Source of the DNA: Symsagittifera roscoffensis
Lineage: Eukaryota > Xenacoelomorpha > Acoela > Convolutidae
Direction of reading: 5' to 3'
Assembly (NCBI RefSeq): GCF_963678635.1
Contig: NC_087069.1
Location: 9,498,633-9,562,632, forward strand
Length of the DNA stretch: 64,000 nt
Shown here: piece after piece, positions 22,501-30,880 of the stretch
How positions within the stretch are numbered: the first letter of the stretch is position 1
Layout of the letters: each line of letters starts with the position of its first letter
Notes under the pieces: generated by a model
Databases searched by the model: none
The model's input: the letters and a program-made list of their open reading frames with translations, nothing else
Told to the model about the DNA's origin: nothing
Made by a program: the position numbers and the translations under genes

Positions 22501-24249
22501 ACAATTTCAACATTGAAACAATACCAAAATCTTGACCCAGTAATTAGACAACTAAAATCATGGCACAAATATAAAACTAAACCCGTCAAGGCAGATACAA
22601 CTATTTTAGGAAATAAAACACTCCTCCGATATTTTCGAAAATTCAATAATACAACAATTAACGAAAACACAGACCTTCTAGAATACAAACTAAATGAATC
22701 TACAGTTCCCTGTCTCCCTTTAAGTATGATTCTCATAGCTTTTAATATTTCACATACACAAAATATTAAAGGACACTCTGGATCAGAGAAAACATATTCA
22801 AATTTTATACAAAACTTTTATTTTCCAAATGCACCAATTTGGATAAAAGTACTATGCAATGACTGTATAGTATGTCAACTAAATAAACCTTACCCAAATC
22901 AAAAACAAATAGCACAAAAACAAGATTTTAAAGGACAAAGTTTGTACTTTAACCATCGTATCTCATTTGATACTAAAGGACCAATTTCACCCTCATCCGA
23001 AGGAAACTCCTACATTATGGTAATTGTTGACGCATTTACACATTATGTAGCACTTAACCCAGTACCACATTTTAACGCTTATTATGCTTACACAACGCTT
23101 TATGAACACTGGATAGCAAAATTCGGACTACCAGAAATTTTAGTTACAGACAACGGTACAGAATTCATAAATAATGAAATCATCACACTATGTCATCTAT
23201 ATAACATCAAACACAAACCACGTACATCTCACGCACCTTGGACAAACGGCTTAGTCGAAGGTATGAACCGTTCATTACAAGAATACCTCAGATGTATCAT
23301 CAATGGAAATGATACAAGATATACCGAATGGTCAGCAGATGTAAAACTATTTCCCTTAGCATATAATTCACAAATCACGACAACTTTAGGAATGTCACCA
23401 TATGAAATGGTTTTTAACCAAAAGCCACGCAAACCAATAATGTTTACAGCAAACTCTCATAAAAACGCACAAGGTTATTGTCAACCAAATAAAGACTCAA
23501 TTTGTTATAACCTACCATTACATACACACGATGAAGATCATTTTCATCACCCACAAATTCTTAAATTAGCCTCCGGTACGCACACCGAATGGATTTTAAA
23601 CAGAGATAAAAAACACAATGAAATTTATCAAAAAGTAACAAAAAAGTTGTTACAAAGGCAAAATATTAATGAACAAATAAATTCACGCTTTACACCAGCC
23701 TCCGATTTAAAAATTGGAACATTTGTTTTAATACCCAATTTTAATACTCAAAAAGGAATTTCAAAAAAGTTACAACCCCTTCGTAAAGGACCATACCAAA
23801 TAATTACAAAACCCACTGATGTCACATATAAAATCACCGACTCAGACAAAAAAGAAATCGTTCAACACCGAAATAACCTATTACCTTATTATCCAAAAGA
23901 ATACGCACTCCGCGAACTAACTCAATTATATTCTTTTACAGGTTTAAAAGTTATTCAAAATGACCCACATACGGAAAATACAACAAAGGAACAAAATGAT
24001 ATTCACCTCGGAAATCAAAATACAAAATCAACCACCACAAAAAACAATACAAAAAATCTAGATCAAAATACATCTCAAAAAGAAAGAAAAAATAGAAAAA
24101 TGACAGAACAAATAATACCCCAAGAACAAATCGACAAATCAGAGCATAGAGAGTCTTCACGACTTAGAAATCAACCACGTAAAAATTATAAATTATTCAT
24201 CCCACAATCTAAAATATTAAAGAAAGTTGAATTTCAAAAACAACTTTAA
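19444..24249 (+). CDS. pol: Pol polyprotein: protease, reverse transcriptase, RNase H, integrase
   Basis: Intact frame of about 1600 codons. Residue numbers here count from 19558. Aspartic protease: LIDSGAES near residue 45. Reverse transcriptase: VLDARYLNS, then the catalytic YLDD at 554-557. RNase H: MCDASNFGIGAALL with Asp 703, FTDHKP and a closing LPDTLSRN. Integrase: HHCC finger with His near 1066 and Cys 1103/1106, then the DDE triad Asp 1138 (SFDTKGP), Asp 1198 (VTDNGTEF) and Glu 1234 (NGLVEGMNR), with 35 residues between the last two. A chromatin/GPY-like segment follows (GPYQIITKP), then a basic tail. All catalytic residues are present, so the element may be active. It is probably made as a Gag-Pol fusion. 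Confidence 0.96.
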   Translation, partial: ESIRTPYYIKPVHSTPTTQKTNEINTTNQPNENEKTKCLNTNHIYQNIQKEQPKEKIWTIPFLLESPRSKEFQPPDLEIDFLIDSGAESNIINIPTWNEIKTLHPKLTPLETSSKLATAQGSTLINYGKIQLFLLPTRTMEQNKILNKPFKQIFHITDIKHNIIGIPFISKYIPTINILNSKILIKDKYTKTKDTSLTFFQRLNKQPPFFSKFYPIYNQQRKHLKPLSGNIYNFSIKQVHQYDKKQNKQKFYMSDFEFKPIHKFFKITISSIKYLKNSNSDIISLHVYNNTPYQVTLPLGLLGYCETNATISPIHEKAYRVNNILQLLDICQSTILNEELSINNIISNEKRNTDYFTKTPYFKPTFNISNYTEDQQKFLTMFNFQHSQITQDEFEKLAKQLIKYSSVYATSKFDVGKISSSLHLPLKPDAVFKKQRASKVPIHLHDKVNRLLDILEQYNIISPVNKEEQPKGNTFINPVIILAKGESLKIVLDARYLNSLIDESKCNWPIEPIQVILTKINGKYFTTTDMNSAYNQMPLDEQSRRLTQFVIGNQQYEFNRLFYGISIGPAAFSAFMSKIFRPLILKKNAITYLDDVFMQSQTKEEMFNVLEQYHQILQNENLKAAPDKSHFFLTRVKFLGHNIERKTITPLKSRIDAIQKLQPPTNKKKIQEFLGMLNFLSKYVYKMQLYLRPFYNILRQQNNFEWNTEHQARFEEIKKLLTEQISNTIPDSNQPFYAMCDASNFGIGAALLQSHNGTNKMNLISANSRLFTQAELRLSTLMRECTAIIYTLTEYEFLILGSKHPTVLFTDHKPIIFLFTQKSNPNHRVYRFQLILMKFPNLHIVWTAGKNLALPDTLSRNTPPELLTRKTTVEIPKNIKFYLAENETSPRLECKYAVKTDVEQSQINNLQHFPLYLDCQNNHYEVDLLGTSTFKPIPYSQWIKNNTQQKRRKQHPPKKDHFPLIEKENLTDKINLSGPQTNDSKYTINQVFDLHDPLDTIPLSKLEIENIFLPPTETITISTLKQYQNLDPVIRQLKSWHKYKTKPVKADTTILGNKTLLRYFRKFNNTTINENTDLLEYKLNESTVPCLPLSMILIAFNISHTQNIKGHSGSEKTYSNFIQNFYFPNAPIWIKVLCNDCIVCQLNKPYPNQKQIAQKQDFKGQSLYFNHRISFDTKGPISPSSEGNSYIMVIVDAFTHYVALNPVPHFNAYYAYTTLYEHWIAKFGLPEILVTDNGTEFINNEIITLCHLYNIKHKPRTSHAPWTNGLVEGMNRSLQEYLRCIINGNDTRYTEWSADVKLFPLAYNSQITTTLGMSPYEMVFNQKPRKPIMFTANSHKNAQGYCQPNKDSICYNLPLHTHDEDHFHHPQILKLASGTHTEWILNRDKKHNEIYQKVTKKLLQRQNINEQINSRFTPASDLKIGTFVLIPNFNTQKGISKKLQPLRKGPYQIITKPTDVTYKITDSDKKEIVQHRNNLLPYYPKEYALRELTQLYSFTGLKVIQNDPHTENTTKEQNDIHLGNQNTKSTTTKNNTKNLDQNTSQKERKNRKMTEQIIPQEQIDKSEHRESSRLRNQPRKNYKLFIPQSKILKKVEFQKQL

Positions 24250-24842
24250 TTCTACATTTAATAATCTTTGCACCTCTGAAACATTTTACACTTTCATTTT
24301 TCAAAATAACATGCTGACAAACACGCGGCGATTCTAGTTCATAATTAGCCAATAGGATTCATCCAATCCGTCACCTTCTCTAACTCTAACACAAACCAAC
24401 TAGACGAACGATATTAAACTCCAGGCATATCTATAACTATAACTTTACGACCTCCAGGTCAAAAATAAGCAAACCACTCCAACTTGACAACTAAAATAAA
24501 TATCACCATAATATCATAACCCTCCCTTATCTAACAAACCAAAGATCAACAATATTTCCCCAACTCAGCCCTCAAATACCCCCCAAACAAATATGTTAAA
24601 TTAGCCTAAAGTAAAAGAACGACCATTTTAATTAGCCTAAAGTATAAAAATCTCAAAAATACCCCAGATCATTTGACAAATGAAAATAAAGACAAAGAAG
24701 ACCTCCCGATCACCATAAAAATTGCCCCCAACAATTTTTCACAAAACTCAACCCACTTGTCAAAAAACCAATAAATAATCTGACCACACTTAAAAATTGC
24801 CCCAAACAACAAAAAATATTCGATCAAGAAGTCATTTCTTAA
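24250..24842 (+). other. Post-pol non-coding region of the retroelement
   Basis: A stretch of 593 bases without a supported ORF. Two copies of AATTAGCCTAAAGTA(A/T)AA are seen near 24600-24650. It leads into pyrimidine-rich sequence and may hold splicing signals for the env-region messages. Confidence 0.5.
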
Positions 24843-25082
24843 ATGCTCTTCTATCAAACAGTCACAAAAATTATCACAAACCTCAAACAATTTTTTACGA
24901 TACTTGAAACTTTCATAATATTTCTTTTTGATATCCTTGAATCTTTTCTAATAATCTTTATCATTTTTTGTAATGTTTTTTTAATTTTCTACACTATATT
25001 CGAACTATTTCAAAAACCCTTGATTATATCCACAGGTACGATTCATACAACTTGTCTAAATGATACGAACTATTTTCAGTAG
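24843..25082 (+). CDS. Small hydrophobic ORF A, 79 aa, predicted membrane protein
   Basis: ATG at 24843. Residues about 18-58 are almost continuously Phe/Ile/Leu and would form one or two membrane helices; the short tail contains one Cys. It overlaps the next small ORF by 23 bases, the same overlap style as the large ORFs, which argues for a real gene. An acceptor-like TCCACAG|GTACG lies within it (about 25029-25039). Function unknown. Confidence 0.45.
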   Translation: MLFYQTVTKIITNLKQFFTILETFIIFLFDILESFLIIFIIFCNVFLIFYTIFELFQKPLIISTGTIHTTCLNDTNYFQ

Positions 25083-25248
25083 AACTGATATTTTTCTACT
25101 TTTTGTAATTTTCATAACATTTCTATCATCCCTCATTTTGACCATATTCAAATGTATAAAGAAAGCAATCATCACATTCGCTCTAGCAACAATCCTCCTA
25201 ATTCTTTTCTTAGAAGAAAACTATAATAAACATAAACTTTTTCACTAA
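25060..25248 (+). CDS. Small hydrophobic ORF B, 62 aa, predicted membrane protein
   Basis: ATG at 25060 within the end of ORF A. It has two predicted membrane helices (about residues 11-31 and 36-52) separated by a short CIKK turn and ending with a charged tail. Size and topology recall small viroporin-like proteins, but that is only a structural analogy. A TATTTTCAG acceptor-like site lies at about 25072-25080. Confidence 0.45.
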   Translation: MIRTIFSRTDIFLLFVIFITFLSSLILTIFKCIKKAIITFALATILLILFLEENYNKHKLFH

Positions 25249-25262
25249 AAGAATAGACCTAA

Positions 25263-26390
25263 AAACTATCAAAAATTGCTACCCAACAGTCACAAAATCA
25301 GTCTTCACCGACATCATCCCAAAATAATCCAACAACACCTTCAACTACCCAAAATCCTCAAACATCTACACGACTTTCCTTTCAAGATAACCCATACACT
25401 TTTGAAGAACGACATGCTCGTTTATCAGAACCACTAGAACCAGTTCAACGACAAGCACCTCTAAGCGAACCAACATATAACTTATACCCAACACTACCAC
25501 AAGAATTAAGTAGAATAAGAAATCCTAGTCAAAACCAAAATACAGTTGAAATAAATAGACAAATTATACATCCTCGACGAAACAGAAATTTTCAAACTCC
25601 CCGAGTTCATTTTGATATACCTCAATCCCCATCACAAAACACTCCAGAAAACCCCATTGGTATATTACCAGAAACCCCTACGCTTCTTTCACAACGTAGC
25701 ACCTCAAGCCTACCATCAGATTACTTAGGTTCAACAACAACATCTGAACAAATACGTGAAAATCCCTTTAACCCCCCAAACCAGGCATCACGACTACCAT
25801 ATTGGACAACACATTCATTTACACAAGGTGAACTAAATTTAGTGAATGATCCAATAGATATTTCTACGGATACAACAACATCCTCATCACTACCAGAAAC
25901 ATTATCACTACCATCAACACCATCAATAAGCCAGATTTCACCACCACCTTTTAACTTAAATTTTCCAAATAATCTCGACGCCAGATATCGAGAACAATCA
26001 TCAACAAATATCCCTTTAAGACTAGATTGGAATACATTTACAGCCCCTCCACCATTATTTGGACAACATCTAGAAAGTAATCGCCTTCACAACTGGGCAC
26101 TTAATAGATTACAATACCGACAAGACATTCACGACGATATCCGTGATCACAATATCCAAATACTCCAACAAAACAGTTTACAACTAAAGTTTGAAATCAC
26201 AGTTAAATTAAACAATATTACTCAACATCCCTACCCATTAAATCCACCAAACATAACAGCTCAATCACTACCACCACCATTTATAACCACTGAAGTAATA
26301 TATAAATACGACAGATATACCAAAAAAACAATTGGTTACATCACATTTTATAACCCATACTCAGGATTATCATACACATGTATATTCTAA
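25263..26390 (+). CDS. ATG-less ORF, about 375 codons, upstream of env
   Basis: The frame is open from 25263 (after stops at 25254-25256 and 25260-25262) to TAA at 26388-26390, yet contains no ATG at all. The N-terminal two thirds is Ser/Thr/Pro/Gln-rich and looks disordered; the last about 120 residues look more folded (FEITVKLNNI; YITFYNPYSGLSY). It must be reached by splicing onto an exon with an ATG, or by non-AUG initiation; GTG at 25842 is one in-frame candidate. Its end overlaps the env start by 13 bases. Function unknown; the lack of stops over 1.1 kb in this AT-rich DNA supports coding. Confidence 0.6.
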   Translation, partial: KLSKIATQQSQNQSSPTSSQNNPTTPSTTQNPQTSTRLSFQDNPYTFEERHARLSEPLEPVQRQAPLSEPTYNLYPTLPQELSRIRNPSQNQNTVEINRQIIHPRRNRNFQTPRVHFDIPQSPSQNTPENPIGILPETPTLLSQRSTSSLPSDYLGSTTTSEQIRENPFNPPNQASRLPYWTTHSFTQGELNLVNDPIDISTDTTTSSSLPETLSLPSTPSISQISPPPFNLNFPNNLDARYREQSSTNIPLRLDWNTFTAPPPLFGQHLESNRLHNWALNRLQYRQDIHDDIRDHNIQILQQNSLQLKFEITVKLNNITQHPYPLNPPNITAQSLPPPFITTEVIYKYDRYTKKTIGYITFYNPYSGLSYTCIF

Positions 26391-28996
26391 AATTATTAAT
26401 TTTTTTCCAACTCCTTTTTCTAGTAATCTCAAATCAAAACATAAACCCTTCTCCCCCCACAGGACTCCAAGATTTATTAGTAACACATTACGATTGTGAA
26501 GAAAACGAACAAAAAACACTACACAAGTATGCAATAAATCAAGTATCACAATGCGAAACAGAACCCCAAGCCATAGAAACTACAAATGTAATAGCAACAC
26601 TTTATTCAAAAGCCCGAGCAACTACAGTTATAGGATATAAATTCACAGCAACATTTTCTGAAAAGAAAGTACATTGTTCACAAGTCTCAAACGGAAATAA
26701 AAACCGACTTGACCATGAATCATTCTACCAGAGTAATATAGAACGACTTTTACATCTCAATCCCGAAGATTGTAAAAACGAGTTACTCCGACTAAATATC
26801 ACAAAAAATAAAAACACAGATAGAAAGTTAGTCTATTTCCAAGTTTTTTCAGATTCTGTACATCAAGCAGAACTTGAAAGATATCAAGGACATATAAAAT
26901 TAGATGAAAAATACCCATATAACGGCGCACACGGACGATTAACCTATGACATACACGATAAACACTGGATACCACACATTGGTATAAATGACCCATCAAA
27001 CTGCAAAGCAGACACAAAAAATAAAGGATACCAAGAAATAATGTTTTTCGATTGGAAAATACAACTCGAAAAAATACAACTCACACGAGATTTATCAGAC
27101 AACACAATGATCTATCAAGGAATTAGATTACCTTGTAAAAACGACCAAGGTTATTGCGACCCTACAACAAGAACACAAGCAACAATTGTTTGGTTCCCCG
27201 AAGACACATGTACAACATTTCAAGTAGCAAAAATACACGCTCGTATGATAAAATTTCACGAAAAATATTTTATACAATCAATACCATATGAACAAGTAAA
27301 TCCATTACAAAAAATAAGTTCTAATTTCCGAAACATTCAAAATATAGAAAATAAATTAACACGTTTTCAAATATATCAAGAGACAGAACTTGCATGTAAA
27401 TACAGAAACCCACTTCACAAAACACAATACTCTGAAATATTAGTTGAATACGAAAATGGATTCGACATGACCACTGGAAAACTAAAAGTCGACCCATACG
27501 CCACAAGTCATCCTCCAAATGAAGGAACATCATACATACCAGTTCATTTTCAAAAGAATACAGGTCAACCTGGTGGACATTTAAAGCCCCAAGACGATCA
27601 AAGCACACGTTTACAAGAACTATCACTAATGAATAGTACATATTTCGGTAATATCCACTATGATATTCACTTAGATATGAAACTAGACTACACGATTAGC
27701 CGAATTTTTCAAGAAATGTCACTCTCCGAATTAGAAACACTACACCAACTATGCGAATTAGAAAGAACACAAATATTACAATCACTTGCACTAGCAGTAT
27801 TAAAAATACCCTACGCAGGATATTTACTATCAGGAAATAGATCAAATTTTTTAGACTATGAAGGAAACATCTTATGGTTTTATACTTGTACTAAAAAAGT
27901 ATCACCACTATACGTTTTTGAAGACAAACGATGCTATAAAAGAATCCCTATCTTTTATAAGAACAAAGTACATTTCGTTGACACACTTTCACGAAGAACC
28001 TATTTCTGGGATACCGCAGTCCCATGTGGATCAGAAAATAGCCACAATGTAGTACAACTAAACCCTGATGAAGATAAATATTACCTTCTCACCCCATATC
28101 CCACATTAATGCAATCACTCAAAAAATTTTCACCAGAAAGCATTCGCGCTATTGCTCGAAACCCAAATATAGACTTACAATCGATAGAAATATATTCAAA
28201 GTCAGATATTCAACATCACATTCGAACACAACAATTCCAAGAATTATTAACACAAATGGACACTATACAAAGACAATCAATTGACCAAAACTTACGCAAA
28301 CTTGCAGAAACCGCAGGATTTGCAGACATCTATACGCAAGAATATAGCGGATATTTTAAAGACATTAAAGATTATATATATCTAAACGGTGAAAAATACC
28401 GTCCCCAAGATATATCACCTATCAATATTTTTAGCTTTGTTACACTCAAGAATGAAATTCTTGATTTTCTAGGATGGCCCTATTACATCTTAGAAAAATT
28501 GACTATTTTATACGCAATGTTTAACTTTATTGGATTTCTTTTCTCACTTTTAAAAGGAATCTACAACACATGTGCTATACACACACAAGTAAACAGACAA
28601 GCAAGCGTAGCACGCATACTCTTTGCAGGATTTTTTGGAATCTTTTCTACATCTATAAACAAAATTCTTTTAGACGCACAATTAAAAGAATATAACACAA
28701 AAATAGCAACAAGACAGAACACATACGACGAAGAACATAACAATGTAGACACAACACCAACAGCACCACAGTTACCACCCCTACCACATAACCATCCATT
28801 ATCCCTAGTCCCACGTAATTTTCGAAATTTAGCCATAACACATAATCAAAATTTTAGACCAACCATATCACAAAGTCCCATCCAACATATAATGCCACAC
28901 CACTCACAAGATGAAAATACTTATGAACAAATTATAGAACAACCCCATACCACCGCTTTTCAGTCTCAAAATAATAATTTTTTTAGCCCACGATGA
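26378..28996 (+). CDS. env: Envelope-like glycoprotein, 872 aa
   Basis: ATG at 26378. Residues about 1-19 form a signal peptide (LLIFFQLLFLVIS). The ectodomain has many Cys and several N-glycosylation sequons; a conserved-looking central block includes LLSGNRSNFL, then CYKRIPIFY (Cys 519), FVDTLSRRTYFWD and PCGS. A membrane anchor lies at about 697-728, a second hydrophobic segment at about 744-765, then a Pro-rich tail. No baculovirus-F-type furin site plus fusion peptide is seen. The CY-R-IP...VD..(T/S)R block recalls glycoproteins of the chuvirus-like/class III kind found in some animal retroelements; this is recognition, not a search result. Its likely role is particle entry. The stop shares ATGA with the next ORF. 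Confidence 0.8.
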   Translation: MYILKLLIFFQLLFLVISNQNINPSPPTGLQDLLVTHYDCEENEQKTLHKYAINQVSQCETEPQAIETTNVIATLYSKARATTVIGYKFTATFSEKKVHCSQVSNGNKNRLDHESFYQSNIERLLHLNPEDCKNELLRLNITKNKNTDRKLVYFQVFSDSVHQAELERYQGHIKLDEKYPYNGAHGRLTYDIHDKHWIPHIGINDPSNCKADTKNKGYQEIMFFDWKIQLEKIQLTRDLSDNTMIYQGIRLPCKNDQGYCDPTTRTQATIVWFPEDTCTTFQVAKIHARMIKFHEKYFIQSIPYEQVNPLQKISSNFRNIQNIENKLTRFQIYQETELACKYRNPLHKTQYSEILVEYENGFDMTTGKLKVDPYATSHPPNEGTSYIPVHFQKNTGQPGGHLKPQDDQSTRLQELSLMNSTYFGNIHYDIHLDMKLDYTISRIFQEMSLSELETLHQLCELERTQILQSLALAVLKIPYAGYLLSGNRSNFLDYEGNILWFYTCTKKVSPLYVFEDKRCYKRIPIFYKNKVHFVDTLSRRTYFWDTAVPCGSENSHNVVQLNPDEDKYYLLTPYPTLMQSLKKFSPESIRAIARNPNIDLQSIEIYSKSDIQHHIRTQQFQELLTQMDTIQRQSIDQNLRKLAETAGFADIYTQEYSGYFKDIKDYIYLNGEKYRPQDISPINIFSFVTLKNEILDFLGWPYYILEKLTILYAMFNFIGFLFSLLKGIYNTCAIHTQVNRQASVARILFAGFFGIFSTSINKILLDAQLKEYNTKIATRQNTYDEEHNNVDTTPTAPQLPPLPHNHPLSLVPRNFRNLAITHNQNFRPTISQSPIQHIMPHHSQDENTYEQIIEQPHTTAFQSQNNNFFSPR

Positions 28997-30801
28997 GCCG
29001 ACAACTTGGATCCCTACACCGATCAAATTCCCATCCAACCAACCTCACCACTCCAATCCAAATAATACCACTTTTTGCTTTTCCGCCACCCGATTTCCCC
29101 ACCAGTAATGTAACATCCGGCATGAATTCCGATACTAATTCACACATCTCAGTTTTATACTCCATCTCACAACTCAATAACCCGAATATTGAAACCCCCG
29201 ATGAATTTGCCGACTCTGAACCATCTCCATCAAATAATTTTCACACCAACTCCTCAAATTTTTCTCAACCCCCTTTTCAACCCATACTACCAAATAACCC
29301 TGACCCAACCAATTCTACACCCTCTTATGCTTCCCAAGTCACTCCAACATACTCCTCACTTCACTCAGACCAATCATCTCGCTCTCCAGACACCCCCCGA
29401 ATCTCCCCAGAACTAGATAATTTCATTACCCTACAACAACAACCCTACCACCTTGACACCCCAACCATAAACCAAATCTCATCCACAATAGATTCATCCA
29501 ACCCTCCTACCCCTACACCCTCTTCAATTTATACCGAATCATTAGCACCATCATCCACAACTACTGAATCTTCACTTAGCACTAATAGAGCTTACCGCAC
29601 TTTTAAAAGAAAGTTCCCCAACCATCCTTTCCCAGCGAAACCAGGAACAGCCCGTGAATATATCAACCATCCAAAACACACTAACACAAAAGAATTTTTA
29701 GCTATCACCTTACCCTCATTTCCACAATACACCTTAAACACCCCTCACGACACTAACGAGACACGTAACTTTGTAGACGAATACGTTTTAATGCCTACCC
29801 TTCCTTGGACCTCATATTATCATTTTACTAATCCCCTTTGCTTACCATTATCTAACACTCACATCGATATAGAACGAAATAAGGACATGCTATATGGACT
29901 CACTACACCACTAACATCTAGACAATTTACCTACATTGGATATAAAAAATCACTAAAAACACACACTGCACCCCGAGCTAATGAATATACACTAGAATAT
30001 TACGATCATAACATCATCAGAGCTAACCAAGATCAATTCTTAGACGGGGATCGCTTCGCTAACCCACAAATCACCGAGAAATTTTTCATTAAAACACCAT
30101 ATGTATTTACACTAAATATCTTCGATCGCAAGTTTGACCACATTATTTCAGAAGCACTAACAGACACACAAGCCTACGAAAGTTTTAAAGAACGCTTCCA
30201 AATATTTTCACTAACCTTTCATTTCCTTGCACCACATGAAAGAGATTTGCACTGCTCACACGATTTTATATTGCGCACTAAACAAACACACACATATACT
30301 TATTATCGTTTCATCCAAAATCACTTTGACCTACACACTCCCTCCAGACAACCACACCATCGTTTTCAATTCATCAATTCCAAATACACCTCACCATTCT
30401 TTCTTAACTTCACATATTGTATTAAAGATACTAACCTTCATGGTATTCTTCGAAATTATGATCCCATAACCCAAATGTATATTTTTTGTCCAATCACCAA
30501 GACCTTCAACGCAGAAGAATCCCGACCCTTCCTTATCCCACACGAGTTTGTACAACCTATAGAAATCCCCATTTTAGAATTCATCCATAACACTAAATTC
30601 AATCACAAATTATATAATCTAATCCAAAACACACCTTATGAATTTGCAGTTGGCACTGAAGAACTAACCACCATTAAAGCACTTCAATTGCTTTGGCCAC
30701 TGCTTCAAACTAAAAATATCATCCGCATTTTAGCTAAATTACTAACAACTTCAGATCTCATCCACGACATCTTCCCCCACGGTTTCTTCCCCGACGACTA
30801 A
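28993..30801 (+). CDS. Retroelement 3' ORF, 602 aa, unknown function
   Basis: ATG at 28993 overlaps the env stop in the tetranucleotide ATGA, the classic layout for termination-reinitiation. The first about 200 residues are Ser/Thr/Pro-rich and disordered. From about 200 to 602 the sequence is aromatic-rich and probably folded, without signal peptide or clear membrane helix. I recognise no domain. Ty3/gypsy elements rarely have a gene after env, so this is an accessory gene in the position where complex retroviruses keep regulatory genes. The stop is followed after three bases by a consensus splice donor. Confidence 0.75.
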   Translation: MSRQLGSLHRSNSHPTNLTTPIQIIPLFAFPPPDFPTSNVTSGMNSDTNSHISVLYSISQLNNPNIETPDEFADSEPSPSNNFHTNSSNFSQPPFQPILPNNPDPTNSTPSYASQVTPTYSSLHSDQSSRSPDTPRISPELDNFITLQQQPYHLDTPTINQISSTIDSSNPPTPTPSSIYTESLAPSSTTTESSLSTNRAYRTFKRKFPNHPFPAKPGTAREYINHPKHTNTKEFLAITLPSFPQYTLNTPHDTNETRNFVDEYVLMPTLPWTSYYHFTNPLCLPLSNTHIDIERNKDMLYGLTTPLTSRQFTYIGYKKSLKTHTAPRANEYTLEYYDHNIIRANQDQFLDGDRFANPQITEKFFIKTPYVFTLNIFDRKFDHIISEALTDTQAYESFKERFQIFSLTFHFLAPHERDLHCSHDFILRTKQTHTYTYYRFIQNHFDLHTPSRQPHHRFQFINSKYTSPFFLNFTYCIKDTNLHGILRNYDPITQMYIFCPITKTFNAEESRPFLIPHEFVQPIEIPILEFIHNTKFNHKLYNLIQNTPYEFAVGTEELTTIKALQLLWPLLQTKNIIRILAKLLTTSDLIHDIFPHGFFPDD

Positions 30802-30804
30802 CAG

Positions 30805-30880
30805 GTAAGTATGAATTATACATATTACTAACTAATTTAAATATTAGAAACTCACCATTCTTTATCCATGTTTTCTTTAG
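30805..30880 (+). promoter_or_regulatory. Candidate 76-nt spliceosomal intron just after the last stop
   Basis: CAG|GTAAGT at 30802-30810, a perfect TACTAAC branch-point match at 30826-30832, and a pyrimidine-rich TTTTCTTTAG ending at 30880. All three signals are near-consensus and properly spaced for a short invertebrate intron. The donor lies three bases after the TAA of the 602-aa ORF (30799-30801). Confidence 0.6.
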
